From assembly GCA_017458225.1 (NCBI GenBank), contig JAFTFX010000009.1, positions 1 to 62,551 of the forward strand: a stretch of DNA of 62,551 bases, given 5' to 3'. Shown piece by piece: positions 54,403-62,551 of the stretch (position 1 is its first letter; the number at the start of each line of letters is the position of its first letter). A program made the translations under genes and the position numbers. The notes under the pieces are model-generated. The model did no database searches, was not told the DNA's origin, and saw nothing but the letters and a program-made list of their open reading frames with translations. This DNA comes from Prevotella sp. GTDB lineage: Bacteria > Bacteroidota > Bacteroidia > Bacteroidales > Bacteroidaceae.

Positions 54403-57400
54403 TTAATCAAGGGTCACGCTCAGACCGAGACCACGAAGTTCGTGCAACAGCACATTCAGTGATTCAGGGATACCTGGTGTAGGCATAGGATCGCCCTTGA
54501 CAATAGCCTCGTAAGCCTTGGAGCGGCCTACAGTATCATCAGACTTGATAGTCAGGATCTCCTGTAACACATGGCTGGCACCAAAGGCCTCAAGGGCCCA
54601 AACCTCCATCTCACCAAAGCGCTGACCACCAAACTGAGCCTTACCACCAAGCGGCTGCTGGGTAATAAGAGAGTACGGACCGATGGAACGGGCGTGCATC
54701 TTATCCTCAACCATGTGACCAAGTTTCAGGAAGTAGGTGATACCTACGGTTGCCGGCTGGTCGAACATCTCGCCCGTCTCACCGTCATAGAGGTGGGTAG
54801 AGCAAAGACGAGGCAGACCTGCCTTATCAGTCCAGGCGGCAAGATCGTCCAGTTTGGCGCCATCGAAGATAGGTGTTGCGAACTTTACGCCAAGGCGCTT
54901 GCCTGCAGCACCGAGGATAGCCTCGAAAATCTGACCGAGGTTCATTCGAGAAGGCACACCCAGTGGGTTCAGTACCAAGTCGACGGGACGGCCATCCTCA
55001 AGGAACGGCATATCCTCTTGACGCACGACCTTCGAAACAATACCCTTGTTACCGTGACGACCGGCAAGCTTATCACCCACACCGATTTTACGTTTCTTGG
55101 CCACATAAACCTTAGCCATCTGCAGAATGCCAGAAGGCAGTTCGTCACCAATAGTGATGGCAAACTTCTTACGCTTCATTTCGGCATCAAGCAGCTTGTA
55201 TTTCTTCATATAGTTGATGATCAACTGGGCAATCAGTTCGTTCTTATGCTCGTCGCTTGTCCAGTTGCTCGTCTGAATATCTCCATATTCCAAGTTCCGG
55301 AGGGCAGTCACCGTGAACTTCGAACCCTTCGAGATGATCTCTGCACCAGTATAATCCTTCACACCCTGTGAAGTCTTACCCCTTGTCAGAGAGGCCAGCT
55401 TGTCAATCAGAATATCCTTCAAATCGCTAACTTTTGCCTCATACTCTTCGTCAATCTTTGCTAGCGTCTGCTTGTCCAAAAGCTTGGTTTGGCGTGTCTT
55501 GATTGCACGGGCAAAGAGTTTCTTGTCGATGATGACACCAGTCAAAGAGGGATTAGCCTTCAGCGAAGAATCCTTCACATCGCCAGCCTTGTCACCGAAA
55601 ATAGCACGAAGGAGTTTTTCTTCCGGCGAGGGATCGCTCTCACCCTTAGGCGAAATCTTACCAATCAGGATATCACCGGGCTCCACACGGGCACCCACAC
55701 GAATGATACCGTTTTCGTCAAGATCCTTGGTAGCCTCCTCACTGACATTAGGAATATCAGCGGTAAACTCTTCAACGCCACGCTTGGTCTCACGCACATC
55801 CAAAGAGTACTCATCGACGTGAACAGAGGTCAGAATATCCTCACGAACAATGCGCTCGTTCAGCACAATGGCATCCTCGTAGTTGTAACCCTTCCAAGGC
55901 ATGTAGGCAACAAGTAGGTTGCGACCCAATGCCAGTTCACCATTCTCGGTGGCATAGCCCTCGGTCAGAATGTCGCCCTTCTTCACGCGCTGTCCCTTGT
56001 TGCAAATAGGACGCAGGTCGATGGTCATGTTCTGATTGGTACGACGGAACTTCGAGATACGATATTCCTTCAAAGCCGGCTCAAAGCTAACGAACTCCTC
56101 ATCCTCCGTACGGTCGTACAGGATGCGAATAGTCGTAGCGTCCACATATTCAACGACACCATTACCCTCTGCAGTAACCATCGTGCGAGAGTCTTCGCAC
56201 ACCTGCTTCTCGATACCTGTTCCTACGATAGGAGCCTCATTGTGAAGCAGAGGCACAGCCTGACGCATCATGTTCGATCCCATCAGTGCTCGGTGAGCAT
56301 CATCGTGCTCCAGGAACGGAATCAGTGAAGCGGCAATAGAGGCTATCTGCTGAGGAGACACATCCATCAGGTCGACATCTGTCGGCGGAACAACGGGGAA
56401 GTCGGCATCCTGACGGCACTTCACCACAGGGCGAATGAACGTGCCATCGTCGTTCAGCGGAGCATTGCCCTGACCAATGACGTGGTTCTCTTCCTCTTCA
56501 GCTGTCAGATAGACAATATCTTCATTATTCAAGTTGGCGACACCATTCTCCACCTTACGGTAAGGAGTCTGGATGAAGCCAAGTTCATTAATCTTAGCAT
56601 AGACACAGAGCGACGAAATCAGACCGATGTTCGGGCCTTCAGGGCTCTCAATCGGGCAGAGACGACCGTAGTGGGTGTAGTGTACGTCACGCACCTCGAA
56701 GCCAGCACGTTCACGCGACAGGCCACCAGGGCCCAGAGCTGAGAGACGACGCTTGTGCGTCACCTCAGCAAGAGGGTTCGTCTGGTCCATGAACTGTGAC
56801 AAGGGGTTCGTTCCGAAGAACGAGTTGATCACGCTCGAAATGGTCTTGGCGTTAATCAGATCGGTCGGAGTGAACACTTCATTGTCGCGAACATTCATTC
56901 GCTCGCGAATGGTACGGTTCATACGAGCCAAACCAATAGAGAACTGATTGCTCAGCTGCTCGCCCACAGTACGTACGCGACGGTTCGACAAGTGGTCAAT
57001 ATCGTCAACGGCAGCCTTCGAGTTAATCAGCTGGATGAGATACTTGATAATCTCAATAATATCCTCCTTTGTCAGGACGCGGACATCCATGTCAGTGTCA
57101 AGGCCCAGTTTTTTGTTGATTCTGTAACGGCCCACATCGCCCAGGTCATATCGTTTGTCAGAGAAGAACAGGTTCTGAATGACCTCGCGTGCACTGGCAT
57201 CATCGGCAGGATCAGCATTGCGCAACTGACGATAGATGTACAACACGGCTTCCTTCTCAGAGTTACTGGGGTCTTTAGCCAGCGTATTGAAGATGATGCT
57301 ATAGTCCTGAGCGACAGCCTCATCCTTATGGACGAGAATTGTCTGAGCACCACTCTCCAGAATGTCCATCATGTTCTCTTCTGTGATTTCCGTCTCACGG

Positions 57401-58215
57401 TCCATGATGACCTCATTACGCTCAATAGAAACAACTTCACCCGTATCCTCATCTACGAAGTCCTCGTTCCAGCTCTTCAGTACGCGAGCAGCCAGACGAG
57501 AGCCCAAAACTTTCTTCAAGGCAGCCTTGTTCACTTTAACCTCCTCGGCCAAGTCGAAGATGCGCAGGATGTCCTTATCGGTCTCAAAGCCGATAGCACG
57601 CAACAAGGTCGTTACAGGCAACTTCTTCTTACGGTCGATGTAAGCATACATCACATTGTTGATATCCGTAGCGAACTCAATCCAAGAGCCTTTGAAAGGA
57701 ATAATACGGGCTGAATAGAGCAACGTACCATTAGCATGCACGTTCTGCCCGAAGAACACACCAGGCGAACGGTGCAACTGAGAAACCACGACACGCTCGG
57801 CACCATTGATAACAAACGTACCATTGTCTGTCATATAAGGAATGGGACCAAGGAACACATCCTGAATCACAGTGGGGAAATCTACATGATCTGGATCGGT
57901 GCAATACAGTTTCAGCTTAGCCTTCAAGGGCACACTATAAGTCAGACCACGCTCCAGACACTCGTCAATGGTGTAGCGAGGCGGGTCAATATAGTAATCC
58001 AAGAACTCAAGAACAAAGCTATTTCTCGTATCGGTGATAGGGAAGTTCTCTGCGAACACCTTATACAAACCGTCGTTCTTGCGTTCTTCAGGCGGAGTGT
58101 CCAACTGCAGAAAGTCTTTGAATGACTTTAATTGCACATCGAGGAAATCCGGTAACGGCATCGGATTCTTGACGCTGCCAAAGTTTACTCTGTTGTCTAT
58201 TACTTTTGAAGCCAT
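54403..58215 (-). CDS. rpoB: RNA polymerase beta subunit
   Basis: Second-largest RNA polymerase subunit, 1270 aa. Recognised by [22 protein letters not shown], the rifampicin-binding region ([47 protein letters not shown]), [12 protein letters not shown] and the C-terminal [28 protein letters not shown]. The rifampicin-region residues D-Q-H-R-S look wild type. It starts 136 bp after rplL, separated by a CTAG array and a hairpin. Confidence 0.99.
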   Translation of the reverse strand: MASKVIDNRVNFGSVKNPMPLPDFLDVQLKSFKDFLQLDTPPEERKNDGLYKVFAENFPITDTRNSFVLEFLDYYIDPPRYTIDECLERGLTYSVPLKAKLKLYCTDPDHVDFPTVIQDVFLGPIPYMTDNGTFVINGAERVVVSQLHRSPGVFFGQNVHANGTLLYSARIIPFKGSWIEFATDINNVMYAYIDRKKKLPVTTLLRAIGFETDKDILRIFDLAEEVKVNKAALKKVLGSRLAARVLKSWNEDFVDEDTGEVVSIERNEVIMDRETEITEENMMDILESGAQTILVHKDEAVAQDYSIIFNTLAKDPSNSEKEAVLYIYRQLRNADPADDASAREVIQNLFFSDKRYDLGDVGRYRINKKLGLDTDMDVRVLTKEDIIEIIKYLIQLINSKAAVDDIDHLSNRRVRTVGEQLSNQFSIGLARMNRTIRERMNVRDNEVFTPTDLINAKTISSVINSFFGTNPLSQFMDQTNPLAEVTHKRRLSALGPGGLSRERAGFEVRDVHYTHYGRLCPIESPEGPNIGLISSLCVYAKINELGFIQTPYRKVENGVANLNNEDIVYLTAEEEENHVIGQGNAPLNDDGTFIRPVVKCRQDADFPVVPPTDVDLMDVSPQQIASIAASLIPFLEHDDAHRALMGSNMMRQAVPLLHNEAPIVGTGIEKQVCEDSRTMVTAEGNGVVEYVDATTIRILYDRTEDEEFVSFEPALKEYRISKFRRTNQNMTIDLRPICNKGQRVKKGDILTEGYATENGELALGRNLLVAYMPWKGYNYEDAIVLNERIVREDILTSVHVDEYSLDVRETKRGVEEFTADIPNVSEEATKDLDENGIIRVGARVEPGDILIGKISPKGESDPSPEEKLLRAIFGDKAGDVKDSSLKANPSLTGVIIDKKLFARAIKTRQTKLLDKQTLAKIDEEYEAKVSDLKDILIDKLASLTRGKTSQGVKDYTGAEIISKGSKFTVTALRNLEYGDIQTSNWTSDEHKNELIAQLIINYMKKYKLLDAEMKRKKFAITIGDELPSGILQMAKVYVAKKRKIGVGDKLAGRHGNKGIVSKVVRQEDMPFLEDGRPVDLVLNPLGVPSRMNLGQIFEAILGAAGKRLGVKFATPIFDGAKLDDLAAWTDKAGLPRLCSTHLYDGETGEMFDQPATVGITYFLKLGHMVEDKMHARSIGPYSLITQQPLGGKAQFGGQRFGEMEVWALEAFGASHVLQEILTIKSDDTVGRSKAYEAIVKGDPMPTPGIPESLNVLLHELRGLGLSVTLD

Positions 58216-58233
58216 ATATTATATTTTTGTTTC

Positions 58234-58283
58234 TAGAATTTCTAGCAATTTCTAGTAAATCTAGGAATACTAGAAATACTAGT
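58234..58283. repeat. Six CTAG motifs at 9-10 bp spacing
   Basis: CTAG occurs at 58234, 58243, 58253, 58262, 58271 and 58280 in an AT-rich context (TTTCTAGAA-like units). It lies between the rpoB start and the hairpin at 58297-58329. CTAG is usually rare in bacterial genomes. Confidence 0.8.
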
Positions 58284-58296
58284 AAGACAAGAAAAG

Positions 58297-58329
58297 GTTA
58301 GGAACCCTCGACTGGAGAGTCCCTAACCA
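58297..58329 (-). promoter_or_regulatory. Hairpin in the rplL-rpoB spacer (attenuator or processing site)
   Basis: GGTTAGG (58297-58303) pairs with CCTAACC (58323-58329), with partial pairing inside. In E. coli the same spacer holds an attenuator and an RNase III site that set the ribosomal protein to polymerase ratio. A similar role here is an inference from position. Confidence 0.55.
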
Positions 58330-58351
58330 AATGTTATTGATGTTATCTGAA

Positions 58352-58729
58352 TTACTTCAGCTCAACGACAGCACCAGCGGCCTCGATGGTCTTCTTCAGG
58401 TTCTCAGCCTCTTCCTTAGACAGGCCTTCCTTAACGGTAGCGGGAGCACCGTCAACCAGGTCCTTAGCTTCCTTCAGGCCAAGACCGCAAGCTTCCTTCA
58501 CTGCCTTTACAACCTGGAGCTTAGCAGCACCAGCCTCTTTCAGAACAACGTCGAAAGAAGTCTTCTCTTCAGCTGCGGGAGCTGCAGCAGCAGCGGGACC
58601 AGCAGCTACAGCAACGGCTGCAGCAGCAGGCTCAATTCCATACTCGTCCTTCAGGACTGTTGCCAACTCGTTTACTTCTTTTACAGTAAGGTTTACCAAC
58701 TCTTCTGCAATAGCTTTAATATCTGCCAT
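58352..58729 (-). CDS. rplL: 50S ribosomal protein L7/L12
   Basis: Stalk protein that recruits translation factors, 125 aa. It shows the N-terminal dimerisation helix ([22 protein letters not shown]), the Ala/Pro-rich hinge (about residues 37-53) and the C-terminal domain [39 protein letters not shown]. It is 52 bp after rplJ, the conserved order. Confidence 0.99.
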   Translation of the reverse strand: MADIKAIAEELVNLTVKEVNELATVLKDEYGIEPAAAAVAVAAGPAAAAAPAAEEKTSFDVVLKEAGAAKLQVVKAVKEACGLGLKEAKDLVDGAPATVKEGLSKEEAENLKKTIEAAGAVVELK

Positions 58730-58781
58730 TTCTATTTAAATTTTTAATTGTTTTTAATGTTAATGTTTAATCTCTCGCTTA

Positions 58782-59303
58782 TTATTTGTTACGCTCAGCG
58801 ATAGCGTCTAACAGACCGTGAATCTTACCACCGGCATTAAGTCCGGAAACAACATTCTTGATAGGCGACTGCAACAGTGCAACAACATCGGCGATAAGCT
58901 CGTTCTTGCTCTTGATTGCAACAAGCTCGTCCAGTTTGTCAGCACCGACAAAGATGCTTTCCTCGGCATAAGCGCCCTTCAAAGCGGGAATTTCCTGCTT
59001 CTTGGTCTTATAATCCTTCAGCAACTTAGCAGGAGCATTTGCCGTCTGAGTGAACATCAGTGCAGTATTGCCCTTCAAGCAGTCATACAAAGCGCTGAAA
59101 TCAGTATCTGCAGCCTCAAATGCCTTGTGAAGAAGCTTGTTCTTGACAACCAGCAATTTGATTTCATTCTTAAAGCAGTTACGACGCAGTTCGCTTGTTT
59201 GCTCTGCATTCAGACCAGCAAGGTCGACAAGGTAGAAGTGAGGGAACTCCTTCAGTTTCTCACCAAGTTCTACAATGATAGTATCTTTTACTTCCTTTTT
59301 CAT
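58782..59303 (-). CDS. rplJ: 50S ribosomal protein L10
   Basis: Base of the L7/L12 stalk, 173 aa. Recognised by the N-terminal KLKEFPHFYLVDLAGLNAEQTSELRRNCFKNEIKLLVVKNKL and the helical C-terminus that binds L12 dimers. It is 20 bp after rplA. In many bacteria L10 controls its own operon through the mRNA leader; I did not identify that structure here. Confidence 0.98.
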   Translation of the reverse strand: MKKEVKDTIIVELGEKLKEFPHFYLVDLAGLNAEQTSELRRNCFKNEIKLLVVKNKLLHKAFEAADTDFSALYDCLKGNTALMFTQTANAPAKLLKDYKTKKQEIPALKGAYAEESIFVGADKLDELVAIKSKNELIADVVALLQSPIKNVVSGLNAGGKIHGLLDAIAERNK

Positions 59304-59323
59304 TTGTCTAATCTTTTAACGAG

Positions 59324-60016
59324 TTATTCAACTGATTTAGGATCTACCTTGATACCCTTACTCATCGTACTTGAAACAAAGATACTCTTAATATATGTAC
59401 CTTTGGCAGTAGCAGGCTTCAATTTGATAATGGTAGAGATAAACTCCTTAGCATTCTCAAAAATCTGGTCAGCAGTGAAGGTCACCTTGCCGATTGACGT
59501 ATGAACGATACCGTTCTTGTCAACCTTAAAGTCAATCTTACCCTGCTTCACCTCTTTGACAGCCTTAGCAACATCCATAGTCACAGTGCCACTCTTCGGG
59601 TTTGGCATCAATCCGCGAGGACCGAGAACACGACCCAAGGGACCCAGCTTACCCATGCAAGAGGGCATCGTAATGATCACATCAACATCGGTCCAACCAC
59701 CTTTGATCTTTTCGATATACTCGTCGAGACCAACATAGTCGGCACCTGCTTCCTTGGCAGCAGCCTCCTGGTCGGGAGTGCAGAGAGCGAGCACGCGAGT
59801 AACCTTACCAGTACCGTTCGGCAGCGAGACAACGCCACGAACCATCTGGTTGGCCTTACGCGGATCAACACCCAAGCGAACATCGATATCAACGGAAGCC
59901 TCAAACTTTGTCGTCGTGATTTCCTTGACAAGTCCTGCAGCTTCTTTCAACGTGTAGGCTTTCCCTGCTTCAACCTTATCAGCGACCAACTTTTGATTTT
60001 TTGTCAGTTTACTCAT
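59324..60016 (-). CDS. rplA: 50S ribosomal protein L1
   Basis: L1-stalk protein, 230 aa. It has the typical [34 protein letters not shown] and the signature [25 protein letters not shown]. It lies 36 bp after rplK and in the usual order. Confidence 0.99.
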   Translation of the reverse strand: MSKLTKNQKLVADKVEAGKAYTLKEAAGLVKEITTTKFEASVDIDVRLGVDPRKANQMVRGVVSLPNGTGKVTRVLALCTPDQEAAAKEAGADYVGLDEYIEKIKGGWTDVDVIITMPSCMGKLGPLGRVLGPRGLMPNPKSGTVTMDVAKAVKEVKQGKIDFKVDKNGIVHTSIGKVTFTADQIFENAKEFISTIIKLKPATAKGTYIKSIFVSSTMSKGIKVDPKSVE

Positions 60017-60052
60017 TTGTTAAAATGCGTTCTTTTAAAATTGAAGTTATTG

Positions 60053-60493
60053 TTATTTTCCAGGGAATTCCCCTTGTACAGTGATACCCATGCTACGAGC
60101 TGTACCGGCAATCTGTTTCATTGCAGACTCAACAGTGAAGCAGTTCAAGTCAGGGAGCTTATCCTCGGCGATGGCGCGCACCTGATCCCAAGTAACGCTG
60201 GCAACCTTCTTACGGTTGGGCTCTGCTGAGCCGCCCTTCACCTTAGCAGCCTCCATCAGCTGAACAGCAGCAGGAGGAGTCTTAATAACGAAACTGAATG
60301 ACTTGTCAGTATAGTACGTGATAACGACAGGTAGAATCTTTCCTGCCTTATCCTGGGTTCTGGCGTTGAACTCTTTGCAGAATCCCATGATGTTAATACC
60401 CTTCGAACCCAAAGCAGGTCCTACGGGAGGCGAGGGATTCGCAGCGCCACCTTTAATCTGTAATTTGATTAATCCAGCAACTTCTTTAGCCAT
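60053..60493 (-). CDS. rplK: 50S ribosomal protein L11
   Basis: GTPase-centre protein, 146 aa. Recognised by [38 protein letters not shown] and the rRNA-binding C-terminal domain. It lies 97 bp after nusG. Confidence 0.99.
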   Translation of the reverse strand: MAKEVAGLIKLQIKGGAANPSPPVGPALGSKGINIMGFCKEFNARTQDKAGKILPVVITYYTDKSFSFVIKTPPAAVQLMEAAKVKGGSAEPNRKKVASVTWDQVRAIAEDKLPDLNCFTVESAMKQIAGTARSMGITVQGEFPGK

Positions 60494-60590
60494 TTCTGTT
60501 TGTAAATTATAAATTGATTTTCATATAAGCCAAGGTGTGGAAGCCACCTGTGACCGTATATTAGAATCGACGCACCGTAACAAATGCGTC

Positions 60591-61136
60591 CTATTCTTTC
60601 TCTACTTGATTGAACGCAAGCTCCAGAGGAGTCTTTCGTCCAAAGATTTTCACCATTACTTTCAGTTTACGCTTTTCAGCATTCACTTCCTCCACGACTC
60701 CGCTAAATCCGCTGAACGGACCGTCTGTAACTTTCACAGCGTCATCGAGAGAGAAAGGTATATTCGTTTCCTCAGTGCGGATGGCAGTCTCTTCGACAGT
60801 ACCGAGAATCCTGTTAATATCAGCCTGACGCACAGGACTGGGATTATCCATACCGCCTAAGAATCCCAACACATTCGGAACAAACCGCAGTGTATGGGCG
60901 ATTTCGCCATCCAACTGTGCCTCCACCAAGACATATCCAGGCAAAAAGAGTTTCTCCTTGACCACTCGCTTTCCATTGCGGAGCTGCGCATACTTCTCAG
61001 TAGGCAATAAAATCTGGCCGACGTGGTCTGCCAGAGTCTTATTGTTTCTCATCAAAGCCTCGAGATACTCTTTTACCTTTGCCTCTTTACCGCTAACGGC
61101 TTTCAGCACATACCATTTCTTACCAGTTTCTGCCAT
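60591..61136 (-). CDS. nusG: Transcription termination/antitermination factor NusG
   Basis: RNA-polymerase-associated elongation factor, 181 aa. The NGN domain (KKWYVLKAVSGKEAKVKEYLEAL, LFLPGYVLVEAQLDGEIAHTLRFVPNVLGFLGG) and the C-terminal KOW motif (VKVTDGPFSGFSGVVEEVNAEKRKLKVMVKIFGRKTPLEL) are complete. It lies 33 bp after secE. Confidence 0.99.
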   Translation of the reverse strand: MAETGKKWYVLKAVSGKEAKVKEYLEALMRNNKTLADHVGQILLPTEKYAQLRNGKRVVKEKLFLPGYVLVEAQLDGEIAHTLRFVPNVLGFLGGMDNPSPVRQADINRILGTVEETAIRTEETNIPFSLDDAVKVTDGPFSGFSGVVEEVNAEKRKLKVMVKIFGRKTPLELAFNQVEKE

Positions 61137-61169
61137 TGCTCTTTTCGTCTCTTAACCAGCAGCCCGTGT

Positions 61170-61364
61170 TTAGGCACCGATTGTGTAGATGAAAACCATA
61201 AAATTCTTAAACACCCAGTCCATCGCGAAGACCACAAGCGCAATAATTAGAGATGCGACAAGCACAACCGAAGAACTTTGCGTCAACTCCTTGCGTGTAG
61301 GCCATGTCACCTCGTGTGCAAGTTCTGTGTAGCACAGTTTACAATAATTTAGGAATTTCTTCAT
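61170..61364 (-). CDS. secE: Preprotein translocase subunit SecE
   Basis: Essential single-span subunit of the SecYEG translocon, 64 aa. I chose the ATG at 61364 (MKKFLNYCKLCYTELAHEVTWPTRKELTQSS in outline), which gives the family start; the longer reading would run into the tRNA spacer. The amphipathic helix with the conserved EVTWPTRKEL is followed by one membrane segment (VVLVASLIIALVVFAMDWVF). Confidence 0.96.
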   Translation of the reverse strand: MKKFLNYCKLCYTELAHEVTWPTRKELTQSSSVVLVASLIIALVVFAMDWVFKNFMVFIYTIGA

Positions 61365-61382
61365 CGCTTTGTTTCTTTTTTG

Positions 61383-61455
61383 CACGGGAAGGAGGACTCG
61401 AACCCACGACCCTCGGTTTTGGAGACCGATGCTCTACCAACTGAGCTATTCCCGT
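61383..61455 (-). tRNA. tRNA-Trp (CCA anticodon)
   Basis: A 73-nt cloverleaf on the minus strand with acceptor stem ACGGGAA/TTCCCGT, D-arm AGCTCAGTTGGTAGAGC, anticodon loop CTCCAAA (anticodon CCA), T-loop GTTCGAG and discriminator G. The 3' CCA is not encoded. It lies between tuf and secE, a common arrangement in Bacteroidetes. Confidence 0.97.
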
Positions 61456-61460
61456 ATGAA

Positions 61461-61487
61461 AGCCCCCACCCGTAAGCGGGGGCCTTT
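61461..61487 (-). terminator. Hairpin after tuf
   Basis: GCCCCC (61462-61467) pairs with GGGGGC (61478-61483), and AAAGG/CCTTT flank it. On the minus strand CTTT follows. It lies between tuf and tRNA-Trp and may terminate tuf partly or act as a processing signal. Confidence 0.6.
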
Positions 61488-61495
61488 GATTATTA

Positions 61496-61528
61496 TCTGA
61501 GTACTCCGAATTATTCAGAGTAATCTGA
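61496..61528. repeat. Palindromic repeat after tuf, related to the malQ insertion
   Basis: This stretch folds back with about 13 of 16 pairs and contains GAGTACTC and TCAGAGTAAT, the same words as the repeat at 17956-18003 inside malQ. Confidence 0.6.
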
Positions 61529-61536
61529 TCCTTTGA

Positions 61537-62551
61537 TTAATCCTCGAACACCTCTGTAATCTGGCCAGATCCTACGGTACGACCACCCTCACGGATAGCG
61601 AAGCGCAGACCCTTGTTCAGAGCAACAGCGTAGATCAGTTCGACAGTGATCTCAACGTTATCACCAGGCATCACCATTTCAACACCTGCGGGCAGAGAAA
61701 TCTCACCTGTGCAGTCCATGGTGCGGAGGTAGAACTGAGGACGATACTTGTTTCCGAACGGAGTGTGACGACCACCCTCTTCCTTCTTCAAGACATAGAT
61801 AGAAGCCTTGAACTTCTTGAAGGGTTTGATCTGTCCGGGATGGCAGAGCACCATACCACGCTTGATCTCGTTCTTGTCGATACCGCGGAGCAGCAGACCT
61901 ACGTTATCACCAGCCTGACCCTCATCGAGGAGCTTACGGAACATCTCAACACCAGTAACAACCGAGTTCTTGTCCTCACCCAGACCGAGCAGCTCTACAG
62001 CGTCACCAACGTGGATAACACCAGTCTCGATACGACCAGTAGCAACAGTACCACGGCCAGTGATTGAGAACACGTCCTCAACAGGCATCAAGAAGGGCTT
62101 GTCGGTAGCACGAGGAGGCTCCTGAATCCACTCATCAACAGTGTTCATCAGTTCCATCACCTTCTCTTCCCACTTCTCAACACCATTCAGAGCGCCGAGA
62201 GCAGAACCACGGATGATAGGAGTATTATCTTCGAACTCATACTGAGCGAGGATTTCGCCAACCTCCATCTCAACGAGCTCCAGCATTTCCTCATCGTCAA
62301 CCATGTCGCACTTGTTCAGGAACACAACCAAACGGGGAACGTTCACCTGACGGGCGAGCAGCACGTGCTCACGGGTCTGAGGCATAGGACCGTCAGTTGC
62401 AGCAACAACGAGGATAGCACCGTCCATCTGAGCAGCACCAGTAACCATGTTCTTCACATAGTCGGCGTGTCCCGGGCAGTCAACGTGAGCGTAGTGACGC
62501 TTAGCGGTCTCATACTCAACGTGAGCGGTGTTGATGGTGATACCACGCTCC
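61537..62551 (-). CDS. tuf: Elongation factor Tu, 5' part cut by the window edge
   Basis: GTPase that delivers aminoacyl-tRNA to the ribosome. 337 residues are visible; the first 60 or so lie outside the window. The frame continues to the edge ([29 protein letters not shown]), so the internal Met at 62457 is not the start. GTP motifs DCPGH and NKCD are present, followed by domains 2 and 3 ([13 protein letters not shown], and the C-terminal [18 protein letters not shown]). Confidence 0.99.
   Translation of the reverse strand, partial: ERGITINTAHVEYETAKRHYAHVDCPGHADYVKNMVTGAAQMDGAILVVAATDGPMPQTREHVLLARQVNVPRLVVFLNKCDMVDDEEMLELVEMEVGEILAQYEFEDNTPIIRGSALGALNGVEKWEEKVMELMNTVDEWIQEPPRATDKPFLMPVEDVFSITGRGTVATGRIETGVIHVGDAVELLGLGEDKNSVVTGVEMFRKLLDEGQAGDNVGLLLRGIDKNEIKRGMVLCHPGQIKPFKKFKASIYVLKKEEGGRHTPFGNKYRPQFYLRTMDCTGEISLPAGVEMVMPGDNVEITVELIYAVALNKGLRFAIREGGRTVGSGQITEVFED

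Overview
The window looks like a Bacteroidales chromosome, most probably Prevotella or a close relative. The reasons are a SusC/D/E/F outer-membrane starch system, -7 boxes of the TAnnTTTG type with a TTTG/TTG about 19-21 nt upstream, lipoproteins with acidic residues after the lipidated Cys, a type IX secretion (T9SS) sorting domain, an HU-HIG type DNA-binding protein, and a secE-nusG-rplKAJL-rpoBC order typical of the phylum. No 16S sequence is inside the window, so the genus is an inference.

Layout. 1-125 is probably the promoter and leader of an rRNA operon that runs out of the left edge. 126-496 holds short tandem repeats. 497-21520 is a starch/maltodextrin utilisation locus. On the minus strand susC-susD-susE-susF is followed by three GH13 enzymes (alpha-amylase with CBM26, type I pullulanase, SusA-like neopullulanase). 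On the plus strand are a LacI-family regulator, an MFS sugar transporter, a GH77 4-alpha-glucanotransferase and a GH97 alpha-glucosidase. Two perfect palindromes of the LacI/CcpA type lie at the same distance upstream of the susC and amylase -7 boxes and probably tie the locus to the local regulator. 21598-30664 carries a GH106-like glycosidase, an operon with a GH3-family protein, an Ig-like lipoprotein and a DUF3108 protein, and an aldo/keto reductase. 30851-37134 is an accessory stretch: a large T9SS cargo protein and a beta-helix protein behind a strongly structured 5' leader, a candidate small RNA, a CdiA-C-like orphan gene and a truncated HigA-like antitoxin. 37379-40599 holds HU, glutamate dehydrogenase, RlpA and a glycine-zipper lipoprotein.

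The most interesting region is 41768-49279, a sulfur island made of two divergent operons. Leftward are a ThiS-like sulfur carrier ending Gly-Gly-Gly-Cys, a HesA/MoeB/ThiF E1-like enzyme and a JAMM metalloprotease. Rightward are cysteine synthase, a DsrE-like protein, a TusA-like protein, a family 2B encapsulin shell with an inserted cyclic-nucleotide-binding-like domain, a SufS-type cysteine desulfurase with a long N-terminal extension (its likely cargo), and a MetY/MetB-type PLP enzyme. The parts fit a pathway in which sulfur released by an encapsulated desulfurase is relayed to a carrier thiocarboxylate and used to make cysteine and homocysteine. A palindrome sits exactly midway between the two divergent -7 boxes. 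AraC and LuxR/NarL-type regulators flank the island.

49971-62551 is the housekeeping transcription/translation block on the minus strand: tuf (cut by the window edge), tRNA-Trp, secE, nusG, rplK, rplA, rplJ, rplL, rpoB, rpoC. Gene identities come from reading motifs and family resemblance; no database search was run.
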